Shown here: positions 1 through 7,251 of the stretch, piece by piece
Position numbering within the stretch: the first letter of the stretch is position 1
Layout: every line of letters begins with the position of its first letter
From: PVC group bacterium
Lineage (GTDB): Bacteria > Verrucomicrobiota > Kiritimatiellia > CAIKKV01 > PXCX01
NCBI GenBank assembly: GCA_003567575.1
Contig: PWZG01000150.1
Span: 1 to 19,015 of the forward strand
Reading direction: 5' to 3'
DNA length: 19,015 nt
Notes under the pieces: generated by a model
What the model saw: the letters and a program-made list of their open reading frames with translations, nothing else
The model's database searches: none
Told to the model about the DNA's origin: nothing
Translations under genes and position numbers: made by a program

Positions 1-284
1 GGGACTGGTACGATTTGCTCTGGTATCTGGCGAAACGAGTCGAGCCCAATATCGTTCTATTGGACCATGGTTTACAACAAACCCCTTCGCGCTATTGCCG
101 CGAAGCGCAACAATGGCGTGCCGGAGTATTGGCGCGGCTGGGAACGCTCGACTGGCCTGATGTGACCAATGACATCCGCCCTTTTGTCGAAGACCCGGCG
201 GAGCTGGCCGCCTTTACACCCGAGACCATCATGGCCATGCTGGAGCGCCGTCCCCAGGGTGGTGGAAACGGTTTGGGATACTGA
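1..284 (+). CDS. AbiEii/AbiGii-type nucleotidyltransferase toxin, C-terminal part only
   Basis: The reading frame is open from the left edge (first full codon at position 3) and stops at 282-284, so only about the last 93 residues are present. The visible start reads DWYDLLWYLAKR, followed by a hydrophobic segment and a late RPFVEDPAEL stretch. This matches the C-terminal helical region of AbiEii/AbiGii family proteins, which usually carry a DxYDxxWYLxR-like segment and end with a 'RPFL-DP' motif. In the family the N-terminal half holds the nucleotidyltransferase fold, and the protein is the toxin of a type IV toxin-antitoxin or abortive infection pair. That half, and any cognate antitoxin, lie outside the window, so activity cannot be judged. 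There is no downstream partner: the next stretch is decayed sequence. Family assignment is fairly confident; function in this host is inferred. Confidence 0.78.
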   Translation, partial: DWYDLLWYLAKRVEPNIVLLDHGLQQTPSRYCREAQQWRAGVLARLGTLDWPDVTNDIRPFVEDPAELAAFTPETIMAMLERRPQGGGNGLGY

Positions 285-338
285 AACGATTTCCCTGGAG
301 AACATGGCCTTAATTAAGTGCAATTTGTTGTCCTTTGA
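285..338. other. Short gap after the AbiEii fragment
   Basis: No gene, hairpin terminator or promoter is evident. Together with 556-634 and 664-740, this makes up the uncoded part of the 285-740 region around the beta-helix remnant and the tRNA promoter. Confidence 0.5.
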
Positions 339-555
339 ACGGCGTTCACTAACGTCCAGGAGGACTTGGATACAGCGCTGCCGGGCGATACAATTTATCT
401 GGCCGGACACACCTTTGCCTTGACCAACCAGCTTGACCGATAATTTCATCGAAGGCATTCACAACAGCGTTTGTTGTGGCGGTGCGTTGCATGTCCTGAA
501 TTCTTCCGGCATGATCAGCAATACGGTTTTCATCGCGAATGGAATTCCCGGCCTG
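339..555 (+). pseudogene. Remnant of a right-handed beta-helix surface protein
   Basis: Two adjacent fragments in different forward frames look like parts of one type of protein. The frame at 351-443 reads NVQEDLDTALPGDTIYLAG followed by HTFALTNQL, then a stop at 441-443. This resembles the first turn of parallel beta-helix proteins ('IQxALDAAxPGDTIYLAGGTY'). The frame from 433 contains GGALHVLNSSGMISNTVFI followed by AN, the 'GGAL-V-SG-ISN--F--N' rung pattern of polymorphic outer-membrane and beta-helix proteins. An intact gene would have tens of residues between these parts and one frame, so there has been at least a frameshift and an internal deletion. There is no plausible start or ribosome binding site. 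Intact relatives are usually secreted or surface adhesins or polysaccharide-active proteins. Recognition rests on pattern alone. Confidence 0.5.
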
Positions 556-634
556 TTACGATTAGTCGGCCCGCTTCGTCGTTTTCATCCGTATCCCTAT
601 GGGGTGCTACTGAATTCGGCGGTCTTTTTGCGAC

Positions 635-663
635 TTGACAGATACGCTGTATGCGGGTATATT
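635..663 (+). promoter_or_regulatory. Near-consensus sigma70-type promoter for tRNA-Ala
   Basis: A perfect -35 TTGACA (635-640) is followed by a 17-bp spacer and TATATT (658-663) as the -10. Transcription would start near 670, leaving a 5' leader of about 70 nt before the tRNA at 741 for RNase P to remove. No coding sequence separates it from the tRNA, and no terminator is visible before the PHP gene at 822, so it probably serves both. Confidence 0.75.
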
Positions 664-740
664 GAATTCCTTTGTTCGGCGATGTTGTGTCCTGTTACGA
701 ATACACTTATGGCCAATCGCCGTCATGATATCGGCCGCTT

Positions 741-817
741 GGGGGATTAGCTCAGTTTGGCAGAGCGCTTGAATGGCATTCAAGAGGTCGTGGGTTCGAC
801 TCCCATATCCTCCACCA
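741..817 (+). tRNA. tRNA-Ala (anticodon GGC)
   Basis: A full cloverleaf can be drawn by eye. The acceptor stem is GGGGGAT (741-747) with ATCCTCC (807-813), containing one G-U pair. The D stem is GCTC (750-753) with GAGC (763-766). The anticodon stem is CTTGA (768-772) with TCAAG (780-784), around the loop ATGGCAT, which places GGC at 775-777. The T stem is GTGGG (790-794) with CCCAT (802-806), around TTCGACT. The discriminator is A814, and CCA is encoded at 815-817. It reads GCC and GCU alanine codons. The next gene's ATG lies only 4 nt after CCA. Confidence 0.95.
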
Positions 818-821
818 TCCC

Positions 822-1667
822 ATGATTGATCTTCATCTCCATTCCACGTGTTCTGACGGATCTTTGTCGCCAACTGAATTAGCGGATCGTGCCGCGGCGC
901 TGCCGTTGAAGGCCGCATCCTTGAATGATCATGATACCGTTGTCGGTATTGCGGAGTTTCAGGAAGCTGCCGCCGGCCGGTTTGCCGCGATCAGCGGTGT
1001 CGAGATCAGTGTTGATCATGCACCGGGGACCCTTCATCTGCTGGGCTATTATATTGATCCGGCGCATGACGGGCTGGCGCAGGCCCTGTCCCGGTTGCGC
1101 GCGGGGCGCGAGGACAGGAATCATTTGATTTTGGAACGGTTGCGCTCCTTGGATCGGCCGGTGACGAAGGAGGCGGTACGCCAATTTTCCGGCGATGACG
1201 TTGTTGGCCGTCCGCACATTGCCCGGGCGATGGTGGCTGCCGGTTACGTAAAAGATACGCGTGAGGCGTTCGACCGTTATTTGGGCAAGGGAAGACCCGC
1301 CTATTGCGACCGCTATCGTTTGGAACCGGATGACGCCATTGCGCTTATCCGGTCCGCGGGCGGGATCCCGGTGTTATCTCATCCGTTCACGCTGGAGCTG
1401 ACGCCGCCGGCGCTTGAACGATTCGTTGCCGGCCTGGTGCATCATGGTTTGCAGGGGATCGAGGTGTATTATCCGGAACATCAACCATCACAAACGGAAC
1501 AGTACCTGGCATTGACGGAACGTTTCAATCTGGTGGCGACAGGCGGGACCGATTTTCACGGTGATCTTAATCCGAAACTGCACATGGGTACCGGATTCGG
1601 CGGGTTTTCGGTGCCGGACAGCGTATATGATGCGCTGGCAAAGCGGCACGCGTCGACGTCCGGTTGA
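822..1667 (+). CDS. PHP-domain phosphatase, TrpH/YciV (RNase AM) type
   Basis: This 281-residue protein is a typical length for the YciV/TrpH family. The metal-binding PHP motifs are all present: HLHS at residues 5-8 with D12, NDHDT at 35-39, GVEIS at 59-63, GRPHIA at 129-134, SHP at 186-188 and GTDFHG at 242-247. Characterised members hydrolyse 3',5'-nucleoside bisphosphates such as pAp and can act as 5'-3' exoribonucleases on short RNA and rRNA 5' ends; here the exact substrate is inferred. HLHS begins at residue 5, so the start must be the ATG at 822, although no Shine-Dalgarno precedes it: the upstream 40 nt are the tRNA itself. It is probably co-transcribed with tRNA-Ala and with the hemW-like gene, which begins 4 nt after its stop. 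Confidence 0.88.
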   Translation: MIDLHLHSTCSDGSLSPTELADRAAALPLKAASLNDHDTVVGIAEFQEAAAGRFAAISGVEISVDHAPGTLHLLGYYIDPAHDGLAQALSRLRAGREDRNHLILERLRSLDRPVTKEAVRQFSGDDVVGRPHIARAMVAAGYVKDTREAFDRYLGKGRPAYCDRYRLEPDDAIALIRSAGGIPVLSHPFTLELTPPALERFVAGLVHHGLQGIEVYYPEHQPSQTEQYLALTERFNLVATGGTDFHGDLNPKLHMGTGFGGFSVPDSVYDALAKRHASTSG

Positions 1668-1671
1668 TCAG

Positions 1672-2820
1672 GTGAACTCGCTCGGCGTTTATCTGCATAT
1701 ACCTTTTTGCGACGCCAAATGTCCGTACTGCGCCTTTTATTCATTGTCTGGAATCGCTGACGAATATATTGACGCTTACATCGAGGCTTTAACACGCGAA
1801 AGCCGGCATCGTCGCGCACTGCTGCCTGCCGGCATGCGGTTGACGTCCATCTATATGGGAGGTGGTACGCCGTCGTTGTTGTCCGTCCGGCAGTTGGAAC
1901 GATTGTGTGCCATGGTTTGCGATGTGTTCCGGCCCGCGGGTGATACGGAATGGTCCGTGGAATGTAATCCCGGTTCGATTGATCGCGAAAAACTGGCGGT
2001 TTTGAAGGCGTCGGGGGTCAACCGGGTCAGTCTCGGCGCGCAATCCTTGGATGACGACATTTTGCGTATACTCGGTCGCCGGCATCGGGTTGCCGCCGTA
2101 TTGCGGGCGGTGGAGGATATCCAGGCGGCGGATATAACTAATTGGAACATGGACTTGATTGCTTGTGTTCCGGGTGTTGGCGAACGGCGTTGGCGAAAGG
2201 TATTGCAGCAGGCGATCGCATTGCAGCCGGCACATTTATCCGTCTATGCGTTGACACTTGATGAAGGCCGCTGCCTTCCGGTCGTGACGACGCGGCGGAC
2301 GCCGGCGACGCTGGACGATGCGCGGCAATTACGTATGCTGCGCCTGACCCATGATCGCTTGCATGCACATGGTTACAGACGCTATGAAATATCTAATTAC
2401 GCGCTCCATGACCGGCGTTGCCGGCATCACTTGGATTGCTGGAGTGGCATGGATTATCTCGGTTTGGGAGCCGGCGCGGTTTCGCGGGTGGGCGCACTGC
2501 GTCGCCAAAACGTTCCGGACGTGGAGGCTTATCTTGCCGCGCTGCGGCGGAACGGCGATGCGCCGCACGCTGACGAATGGTTGACGCTTCAGATTCGTGC
2601 CGCTGAACGGCTGGTGTTCGGTTTGCGCCTGATTGAAGGTGTTGCGATTGATTTTTTACAACGGGATTATGCCTTGTCCGCGGGTCCGTGCGACTGGCCA
2701 CAGTCGACATTGCGCGAACTCCAACAGCAGGGAATGATTTGGAGGAAGGGGCGCCGGATCGGTCTTACGCTGCGCGGATTCGAGCTTGCCGATGCGGTAG
2801 CGCTCGAATTATGGCCGTAA
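1672..2820 (+). CDS. hemW: HemW-like radical SAM protein (heme chaperone family)
   Basis: A GTG start at 1672 gives 382 residues beginning MNSLGVYLHIPF, the usual N-terminus and length of HemW. The open frame extends upstream to 1561, but that part overlaps the PHP gene and does not resemble the family. The radical SAM cluster motif CDAKCPYC (C13, C17, C20) is followed by Phe rather than the extra Cys of HemN, which favours HemW over coproporphyrinogen dehydrogenase. Other family marks are GGGTPSLL (63-70), SLGAQSLDDDILRILGRRH, SVYALTLDEG, RRYEISNYA and YLGLGAGAVS. HemW binds a 4Fe-4S cluster, SAM and heme, and is proposed to deliver heme to respiratory proteins. It sits 4 nt after the PHP gene and converges with thrC, with only 9 nt between stops. 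Confidence 0.87.
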   Translation: MNSLGVYLHIPFCDAKCPYCAFYSLSGIADEYIDAYIEALTRESRHRRALLPAGMRLTSIYMGGGTPSLLSVRQLERLCAMVCDVFRPAGDTEWSVECNPGSIDREKLAVLKASGVNRVSLGAQSLDDDILRILGRRHRVAAVLRAVEDIQAADITNWNMDLIACVPGVGERRWRKVLQQAIALQPAHLSVYALTLDEGRCLPVVTTRRTPATLDDARQLRMLRLTHDRLHAHGYRRYEISNYALHDRRCRHHLDCWSGMDYLGLGAGAVSRVGALRRQNVPDVEAYLAALRRNGDAPHADEWLTLQIRAAERLVFGLRLIEGVAIDFLQRDYALSAGPCDWPQSTLRELQQQGMIWRKGRRIGLTLRGFELADAVALELWP

Positions 2821-2829
2821 CCCAAGAGT

Positions 2830-4221
2830 CTATTCGATACGCCGTTCCATGAAATCGCGAACCGCGTCGGCATCGTTCGGCAAGCGGTGTTCACGTGTCG
2901 GTAGTCGCTTCAATTGTTCGAGATTCTCGTGAACGGCGGTGCGGCCGATGGCCTGACGGACCGCGTCCGGGAACTTGGCCGCATGGGCGGTCGCGATACA
3001 TACCACGGGGTCGCCATCCAATCCTTCCCGTGCTGCCGCATGGACGCCGGCAGCGCTGTGCGGATCAAGGATGTAGCCGGTATTCTCATAAGTGTCAGCG
3101 ATGGCCTTGATAATGGCAGCATCATCGGCCGATTCAGCGCTGAAAAGCGGATCGATATGTCGGCCGTCGTCCGCATGCAAACACAGTCTGCCGGTGTCGC
3201 TGAATGTTTGCATCCATTGTCGCACCGTCGTGGCGGCGCCACCGGCGCGATAAAAAAGGTAGCGCTCGAAGTTGGACGCAACCTGAATGTCCATTGACGG
3301 ACTCAACGTCGCCCGCACCTTGCACAGACTGTAATCACCGGATACGAAAAAGCGGGCCAGGATATCGTTGGCGTTGGTCGCCAAAATCAATCGCGAAACG
3401 GGCAATCCCATCCGCCAGGCCATGTAGCCGGCAAATATATCGCCGAAATTACCGGTTGGTACGGAGAATCGGACCCGCTCGGCGCCGGTACGTTCCATGA
3501 CCCGGAATGCGCCATGGAAATAATAGACGATCTGCGCCAGCACGCGTGCCCAGTTAATGGAGTTGACGGCGCCAAGCGCGTAGCGCTGTTTGAACTCGGC
3601 ATCACTGAACAGTTCCTTGACGATGGCCTGACAGTCATCGAACGAACCGTCAATCGCGATGGCGGCCACGTTGTCGTCCGGAACGGTGGTCATTTGCCGT
3701 TCCTGTAGAGCACTGATGCGGCCGGCGGGATACAGGACGAAAATGCGGATGCCCGGCTTTCCCCGTACGCCCGCGATGGCGGCGCTGCCGGTGTCGCCGC
3801 TGGTCGCGGCAAGTAAATTCAGTTCGCGCCCGCCGTCAAGTAGATACGCGAAGAGGTTACCTAAAAACTGTAAGGCAAGATCTTTGAAAGCCAGGGTCGG
3901 GCCATGAAATAATTCAAGGATATGCAGCTTGTCGAACGACCGCAGCGGCGTAATTTCAGGATTTGAAAAATGTTGTAACGATGCCCGCAGAATCTCATCC
4001 AGATCAGCCGTCGGAAGATCGGTAAACCGCCGCAAGATCGCCGACGCCAGTTCGCCGTACGACAGATTTCGCCAGCGAACCAAGTCCGCCGACACGTCGG
4101 GTACGGTTTCCGGCAAAAGCAGACCGCCGTCCGGCGCCAAACCGGTCAGAACCGCCTCGCTGAATGTGCGCGGCGACGTATTACCACGCGTACTGATATA
4201 GTTTAATGTGTGTTTTTTCAT
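2830..4221 (-). CDS. thrC: Threonine synthase (PLP enzyme)
   Basis: This protein converts O-phosphohomoserine to threonine and phosphate, the last step of threonine synthesis, in the cytoplasm. From the ATG at 4221 (MKKHTLNYISTRG) it has 463 residues, the length of the E. coli-type enzyme. The open frame continues upstream to 4281, but those 20 residues do not look like the family. The PLP-binding lysine is K113 in HGPTLAFKD (106-114). The phosphate-binding loop SGDTG is at 141-145, and a later SVPTGNFGDIFAG segment is also characteristic. The gene stands alone on the minus strand, converging with hemW and diverging from feoA. No other threonine pathway gene (hom, thrB) is in the window. A minus-strand promoter lies about 40-70 bp upstream; its Shine-Dalgarno is weak (AAGG about 14 nt before ATG). 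Confidence 0.93.
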   Translation of the reverse strand: MKKHTLNYISTRGNTSPRTFSEAVLTGLAPDGGLLLPETVPDVSADLVRWRNLSYGELASAILRRFTDLPTADLDEILRASLQHFSNPEITPLRSFDKLHILELFHGPTLAFKDLALQFLGNLFAYLLDGGRELNLLAATSGDTGSAAIAGVRGKPGIRIFVLYPAGRISALQERQMTTVPDDNVAAIAIDGSFDDCQAIVKELFSDAEFKQRYALGAVNSINWARVLAQIVYYFHGAFRVMERTGAERVRFSVPTGNFGDIFAGYMAWRMGLPVSRLILATNANDILARFFVSGDYSLCKVRATLSPSMDIQVASNFERYLFYRAGGAATTVRQWMQTFSDTGRLCLHADDGRHIDPLFSAESADDAAIIKAIADTYENTGYILDPHSAAGVHAAAREGLDGDPVVCIATAHAAKFPDAVRQAIGRTAVHENLEQLKRLPTREHRLPNDADAVRDFMERRIE

Positions 4222-4264
4222 GGTGTGATGGTAACCTTTGCTTCGCCGGGTTGCTTGAAACATC

Positions 4265-4292
4265 ATCATATCAGCGCACAACGATTATTCAA
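4265..4292 (-). promoter_or_regulatory. Probable promoter of thrC
   Basis: Read on the minus strand, TTGAAT (4292-4287) and TATGAT (4270-4265) are separated by 16 bp. The -10 matches 5 of 6 and the -35 matches 4 of 6 consensus bases. Transcription would start near 4258, giving a leader of about 37 nt before the thrC ATG at 4221. Confidence 0.5.
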
Positions 4293-4328
4293 TGCATTTT
4301 TGCACGTCACCACCCCGGAACAAATAAC

Positions 4329-4358
4329 TTGCAAACGCAATGCGGACTGCCGTATAAT
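4329..4358 (+). promoter_or_regulatory. Promoter of feoA-feoB
   Basis: A perfect TATAAT (4353-4358) lies 18 bp after TTGCAA (4329-4334), which matches the -35 at 4 of 6 positions. Transcription would begin near 4365, leaving an unusually long 5' leader of about 113 nt before the feoA GTG. I looked for a Fur-like palindrome over this promoter and did not see a convincing one. Confidence 0.6.
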
Positions 4359-4393
4359 GTTTGCCGCACCGTATTTACAAGTTTGATGTCGTG

Positions 4394-4448
4394 CCGCTTT
4401 GGCTATGCATTTGATTCTTTTTGGGGAACGTTTTTCTGGAAAAGCGGT
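4394..4448 (+). promoter_or_regulatory. Inverted repeat in the feoA 5' leader
   Basis: CCGCTTT (4394-4400) and AAAGCGG (4442-4448) are perfect 7-bp complements around a 41-nt loop in the leader of the feoAB transcript. The structure would end 14 nt before the feoA Shine-Dalgarno GAGGGGG (4463-4469), so it could influence translation. With so long a loop and no covariation evidence, the functional claim is weak. Confidence 0.25.
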
Positions 4449-4477
4449 GTAGTCTTTTAAATGAGGGGGAACCACGA

Positions 4478-4714
4478 GTGGACAAGACGTTGCTGGATTT
4501 GAAAAAAGGAGAAAAAGCCGAAGTTGTGGCAATTGAAGGGGGCCATATACTCGGTATGCGTCTGGAAGCCTTGGGGATACGTCCACGCAAGCAGATTACT
4601 CGAATCAGCACACAACTCATGGGGGGGCCGGTGATTGTTGCCGTCGATGGCCGCCAGACAGCCTTTGGCCGTGGTACGGCAGCCAAGATCAAGGTTAAAC
4701 CACTGAACCACTGA
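4478..4714 (+). CDS. feoA: FeoA-family ferrous iron transport protein
   Basis: This is a small cytoplasmic SH3-like protein that works with FeoB in Fe(II) uptake. A GTG start at 4478 gives 78 residues starting (M)DKTLLDLKKGEKAEVV, the normal size and N-terminus of FeoA. GAGGGGG at 4463-4469 lies 8 nt upstream of this GTG and supports it over the longer frame that begins at 4421. The family pattern is visible in LGMRLEALGIRPRKQI ('RLxxLGIxxGxxI') and in the C-terminal GRGTAAKIKVKPL strand. feoB follows 37 nt downstream and is surely co-transcribed. The last codons and stop fall within an 8-bp direct repeat tract (4698-4729). Confidence 0.88.
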   Translation: MDKTLLDLKKGEKAEVVAIEGGHILGMRLEALGIRPRKQITRISTQLMGGPVIVAVDGRQTAFGRGTAAKIKVKPLNH

Positions 4715-4729
4715 ACCGTTGAACCACGA
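4698..4729 (+). repeat. Four tandem 8-bp units across the feoA stop codon
   Basis: The units are AACCACTG (4698), AACCACTG (4706), AACCGTTG (4714) and AACCACGA (4722). The first two are identical and the others diverge at 2-3 bases. The feoA stop TGA (4712-4714) lies inside the tract, so the repeat encodes the C-terminal residues NH. Its GAACC core recurs in inverted orientation (GGTTC) in the 18902-18936 repeat. Confidence 0.7.
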
Positions 4730-4751
4730 TCAATAAGAGGGATTTTGTTCT

Positions 4752-6470
4752 ATGCGGATATTGTTGATGGGGAATCCGAATGTTGGTAAGAGCGCCATAT
4801 TTTCGCGTTTAACGGGAACGCATGTGGTGGCGGCCAATTATTCCGGTACGACGGTGGAATTCACTTGTGGAAAGTTAAAATTGCCGGATAAAACGGTGGA
4901 ACTGATCGATGTTCCCGGCGCCAATACATTGGCGCCGACCAACAAGGCCGAGGAAGTGGCGGTCAAGATGGTAGCCGATGGCGACATCATCGTCAACGTA
5001 GTTGACGCCACCAATTTGGAGCGTAACCTTAAATTGACGTTGCAGCTATTGCAGACGGGCAAGCCGATGCTGGTGGTTCTAAATATGTGGGATGAGGCGC
5101 TGGAGCACGGGATGGATATCGATGTCGCGGCGCTTGAACAGCGGTTGGGCGTACCGGTTGTGACGACGTGTGCGCTTAGCGGCGAAGGAATTAAAACGCT
5201 TGCAGGGAAAATTGAACAAGCCCGTCCCGGAAGCGTTCGTTTCGAAGATGAAGATTTATGGTCGGTCATTGGTGGAATTGTCGAGCATGTCCAGAAAATT
5301 CGGCATCGGCATCCAAGTGTCGGCCAGTCTCTCAGTCATGCCACCGTGCATCCGGTGATCGGTCCGTTTATCGGTGTATTGGTGCTTCTATTAAGTTTTT
5401 CATTCGTTGCTTATATCGGCGAATGGCTCGTTGAAGACGTTATGGAGGCGGCCTTCAATTTTGCTTGGTTGCCTGTAACACATTGGATTTCCACGCTTAT
5501 GGGCGGCGAAGGATTTATTCACAGCGTGTTTATAGGCGAGCTTATCGAGGGCGAAATTGATTTCGAATTGTCTTTCGGATTATTGACTACCGGATTATTC
5601 ATTCCGCTGGCAGTGGTTTTGCCGTTTGTTTTCTGTTTTTATTTCGTGCTGAGTTTGCTTGAGGATATTGGTTACCTGCCGCGTCTGGGTGTGCTGGTCG
5701 ATACGATCATGCATCGTATAGGGTTGCATGGTCTGTCGATTGTTCCCATGATGCTTGGGCTTGGCTGCAATGTGCCCGGCGCGATGGCGGGCCGGATACT
5801 GGAAACGCGCAAGGAACGTTTCATAGCGATTACCCTGTTGTCTATTTGCGTACCATGCATGGCGCAACTTGCCATGGTGGTTGGGCTGCTTGGTCCGGCC
5901 GGCGTGGTAGGGTTCGTAGGCGTATTCGGCACGTTGTTTTTGCTTTGGATTTTGCTGGGTGTTTTGATGAAACGGTTCATCAAGGGGGAAACACCCGAAA
6001 TTTTGGTTGATATGCCGCCTTACCGGTTCCCGTACTGGAAAGGGCTGGCAAAAAAAGTTTACATGCGCATGCGCGGTTTTATCAGGGAAGCGTTACCGTA
6101 TGTACTGCTCGGCGTGTTGATCGTCAACTTGCTTTATGCGCTTGGCGTCATCGGTTTCGTCAGTAATATATTTTCGCCGATCGTGACGACGCTTTTCGGG
6201 TTGCCACAGGAGGCGGTTGGAGCGCTTATCGTCGGTTTTTTACGCAAGGATGTCGCCGTCGGTATGCTGGCGCCTTTGGGCTTGAATGTGCGCCAGTTAA
6301 TTGTTGCCAGCGTCGTTCTCGTGGTGTATTTCCCGTGTATCGCCACATTCGTAGTTCTTTTCAAGGAACTTGGCGCCAAAGATTTAATCAAATCTACCTT
6401 GATTATGATCGTTGTCGCGTTATCGGTTGGCGGTAGTTTGAACTTATTGCTGCGCACGATGGGTTTATGA
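4752..6470 (+). CDS. feoB: Ferrous iron transporter FeoB
   Basis: This inner-membrane Fe(II) permease with an N-terminal G domain has 572 residues, shorter than the 650-770 typical of well-known FeoB proteins. G1 is GNPNVGKS (7-14), G3 is DVPG (53-56, commonly DLPG), G4 is NMWD (111-114) and G5 is near CALSGEG (140-146). A short helical insert leads to the membrane part, which starts near residue 202. The first gate carries SLLEDIGYLPRLGVLVD and GLGCNVPGAMAGR (C339 is the conserved gate cysteine); the second has SICVPCMAQLAMV. The C-terminal LRKDVAVGMLAPLG and VYFPCIATF segments are typical, so no major domain is missing. AAGAGGG lies 9 nt before the ATG. No feoC is present. It forms an operon with feoA. 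Confidence 0.93.
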   Translation: MRILLMGNPNVGKSAIFSRLTGTHVVAANYSGTTVEFTCGKLKLPDKTVELIDVPGANTLAPTNKAEEVAVKMVADGDIIVNVVDATNLERNLKLTLQLLQTGKPMLVVLNMWDEALEHGMDIDVAALEQRLGVPVVTTCALSGEGIKTLAGKIEQARPGSVRFEDEDLWSVIGGIVEHVQKIRHRHPSVGQSLSHATVHPVIGPFIGVLVLLLSFSFVAYIGEWLVEDVMEAAFNFAWLPVTHWISTLMGGEGFIHSVFIGELIEGEIDFELSFGLLTTGLFIPLAVVLPFVFCFYFVLSLLEDIGYLPRLGVLVDTIMHRIGLHGLSIVPMMLGLGCNVPGAMAGRILETRKERFIAITLLSICVPCMAQLAMVVGLLGPAGVVGFVGVFGTLFLLWILLGVLMKRFIKGETPEILVDMPPYRFPYWKGLAKKVYMRMRGFIREALPYVLLGVLIVNLLYALGVIGFVSNIFSPIVTTLFGLPQEAVGALIVGFLRKDVAVGMLAPLGLNVRQLIVASVVLVVYFPCIATFVVLFKELGAKDLIKSTLIMIVVALSVGGSLNLLLRTMGL

Positions 6471-6497
6471 AGGAGTACGGGTCGCCAGTGCAAAGAG

Positions 6498-6526
6498 TTG
6501 ACAAATCGTCCGTAACCATTCATGAT
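6498..6526 (+). promoter_or_regulatory. Promoter of psd-pssA
   Basis: TTGACA (6498-6503), a 17-bp spacer and CATGAT (6521-6526, 4 of 6) lie in the 103-bp gap between feoB and psd. The expected start site is near 6533. A strong AAAGGAG Shine-Dalgarno at 6562-6568 lies 5 nt before the psd ATG. Confidence 0.55.
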
Positions 6527-6573
6527 ATCCAGTCGCAGAACACGTTTGCAATAAATTATTTAAAGGAGTTATA

Positions 6574-7251
6574 ATGGCGATTCGTCCCGAAGTTTGGCCT
6601 TTTTTGCTGTTATCTTTTGTATTTGCCGCGTTGGTTTCGTCCGTCTTCCGATCGCTACGGATATCTTATGGCCGGTCGCTGGTTGCGGGCGTGGTGGTCG
6701 CCGTTGTTTTATGCGGGTTCATGTTGAACTTTTTTCGCGATCCGACACGGATACCGCCCACCGATGACGGCGCAATCGTCGCCGCCGCGGACGGACAAAT
6801 CGTTGCTATCCGCGAGATGATGTTGCCGGAGTATTTTGAAGGCGAAACGATTCGTATCAGCACATTTCTCAGTCTGTTCGATGTTCATGTCAACCGCGCC
6901 CCGTTGGAGGGTCGCATCATCTTTTTGGATTATGTGCCCGGCAAACGTTATTTCACATTTCGCGAGGAATCGTCCGAGCATAACCAGCACAGCACAATAT
7001 TGGTCGAATCGCCACATATGCGGTATCTGGTCAAACAGATTGTGGGACCGGTGGCGCGTCGCGTTGTTTACTGGTTGGAAGAGGATCAGGTTGTTGAGAA
7101 AGGGGAACGGATCGGCATGATGAAGTTCGGTTCCAGGCTCGATATGTATTTTCCCGCTGACCTGGTGGAAGTCGTTATCGAGGAAGGCGCCCGGGTACGC
7201 GCCGGTGAAACGATTGTTGCACGTGTTTTGCCGCGGACTGAAGACTTATGA
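6574..7251 (+). CDS. psd: Phosphatidylserine decarboxylase proenzyme (short type)
   Basis: This pyruvoyl enzyme decarboxylates phosphatidylserine to phosphatidylethanolamine at the inner membrane. At 225 residues it belongs to the short Psd class rather than the E. coli type of about 320. Two hydrophobic segments (about 7-26 and 35-52) anchor the N-terminus. The family motifs are AAADGQIV (70-77, with D73), FDVHVNR (102-108, with H105) and the self-cleavage site KFGSR (184-188). Cleavage is expected between G186 and S187, turning the serine into the pyruvoyl cofactor. The stop overlaps the pssA start in ATGA, so the two consecutive pathway enzymes are translationally coupled. Confidence 0.92.
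   Translation: MAIRPEVWPFLLLSFVFAALVSSVFRSLRISYGRSLVAGVVVAVVLCGFMLNFFRDPTRIPPTDDGAIVAAADGQIVAIREMMLPEYFEGETIRISTFLSLFDVHVNRAPLEGRIIFLDYVPGKRYFTFREESSEHNQHSTILVESPHMRYLVKQIVGPVARRVVYWLEEDQVVEKGERIGMMKFGSRLDMYFPADLVEVVIEEGARVRAGETIVARVLPRTEDL

Noticed and set aside
433..750. 105-codon forward frame running into the tRNA
   Set aside because: It starts with TTG without a ribosome site and runs into the tRNA. Only its first third resembles anything (a beta-helix rung), so it is treated as part of the pseudogene.
741..817. tRNA-Ala as an integration (attB) site for a genomic island
   Set aside because: Islands normally insert at the tRNA 3' end, but the 3' side here is core genes (PHP, hemW). No integrase and no second copy of the tRNA 3' end were seen in the window.
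4222..4376. Fur box between thrC and feoA
   Set aside because: No GATAATGATAATCATTATC-like palindrome with reasonable match could be found by eye; a matrix scan with a lineage-specific Fur or DtxR model would be needed to decide.
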